Assembly: GCA_021740905.1 (NCBI GenBank)
Contig: JAIOYV010000007.1
Location: 46,890 to 110,889, forward strand
DNA from: Bacteroidales bacterium
GTDB lineage: Bacteria; Bacteroidota; Bacteroidia; Bacteroidales; M50B96
Direction of reading: 5' to 3'
DNA length: 64,000 nt
Below are positions 63,555 through 64,000 of this stretch, piece by piece; positions within the stretch are counted from its first letter, which is position 1; every line of letters starts with the position of its first letter. A program made the translations under genes and the position numbers. The notes below the pieces were generated by a model. That model was given only the letters and a program-made list of their open reading frames with translations. It did no database searches and was not told where the DNA came from.

Positions 63555-64000
63555 TATTTTCTGTTTTTATTGTTGATAAATATTTCTTCGCGAAAATAGT
63601 TTATTCTGATTGCAATAAAAATTGTAGGGTGTGGAAAAATTTTGGGGTTGGGTTGAGATGATACCCTAGTCTTTTTACGAAGGAAAAGATAAAGGTAGCG
63701 GATTACAAAAGCAAAGCTACTGACTTTAATAAACGTTTGAAATTGTTCGACTTGTAACTGGACAGTAGGGGCTTGTTATATTCAATAACCCTCTAATTAA
63801 ATTATTAATCATCAGATTATGTGAACAATACAATAAATTTTTATTTATAATGTGTTTAAATTGTACAGCTATTCCTTATGAATTTAACTTTTGCCCTAAC
63901 AGCCTGACAGCAAAGCCTTATAGTGAGCACCCTAAAAAACAATCTTCGCGCTATTTTTAAGGGATTTGAGGCGGCATCTCAGGTTTTTTGATACAAATTG
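63555..64000. other. Upstream of clpP to window end, no gene
   Basis: No supported gene. On the minus strand TATTTTCG about 47 bases before the clpP ATG is a 7/8 match to TAnnTTTG. The last bases (TGAGgcggcatCTCA then T6, 63967-63987) resemble a small hairpin with a T run, possibly the end of a gene outside the window. Confidence 0.4.

Overview
The window looks like chromosomal DNA of a Bacteroidota bacterium, probably class Bacteroidia, of moderate GC content. Evidence: secreted proteins with C-terminal type IX secretion (T9SS) sorting signals, a GldA/GldF/GldG-type ABC system, DUF5916 and CotH-type outer proteins, upstream elements matching the Bacteroidota promoter consensus TAnnTTTG, weak Shine-Dalgarno usage, and a sodium-pump methylmalonyl-CoA decarboxylase operon. 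No rRNA, phage, insertion sequence or CRISPR array was found. One tRNA, tRNA-Leu(GAG), is present.

Layout. 1-4719: 5' part of a very large secreted Gly-rich/beta-helix/LamG protein that runs off the left edge. 5259-7902: OsmC and an Fsr-like MFS exporter, and a divergent universal-stress-like protein. 8126-8283: tRNA-Leu with promoter and terminator. 8392-9621: envelope protein with an HEEGH motif. 9946-13113: an AT-rich array of three integron-like gene cassettes (a lipoprotein, a small exported protein resembling DUF4919, and a two-part protein with a DUF4062-like domain). 13373-17711: GldA-GldF-GldG-DUF4340 operon. 18270-24786: DUF5916 protein, methyltransferase, two unknowns, FabF. 25161-30322: three-gene secreted-protein operon (phage-tail-like fibre protein, GH5 glycosidase, T9SS protein) behind a promoter with a 10-base homopolymer in its spacer. 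31302-44260: SDR, CotH/lamin-tail protein, aminotransferase, KamA-like radical SAM protein, aspartokinase, fructose bisphosphatase, 3-methyladenine glycosylase, DEAD-box helicase. 44422-50199: DnaK, DUF4332 protein, von Willebrand A protein, a VapBC-like pair. 50628-55852: lipoprotein, then methylmalonyl-CoA epimerase and the carboxyltransferase, OadG-like, biotin-carrier and beta subunits. 56315-63554: YbdG-like mechanosensitive channel, MBL hydrolase, Pcm, dihydroorotate-dehydrogenase-like protein, type I pullulanase lipoprotein and a short ClpP.

The most unusual part is 9946-13113. Each cassette start (10042-10051, 10924-10933, 11755-11764) is the exact 10-base reverse complement of the left end of the folded site closing the same cassette (10796-10805, 11627-11636, 12982-12991). 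That is the geometry expected of integron cassettes with attC sites, and no integrase is visible here.

The intergenic DNA is crowded with structured repeats: short-unit (about 7-8 base) arrays that often begin at a stop codon or within a few bases of it, REP-like palindromes whose copies carry compensatory stem changes, a tandem palindrome array inside the methylmalonyl-CoA operon, and several long hairpins.
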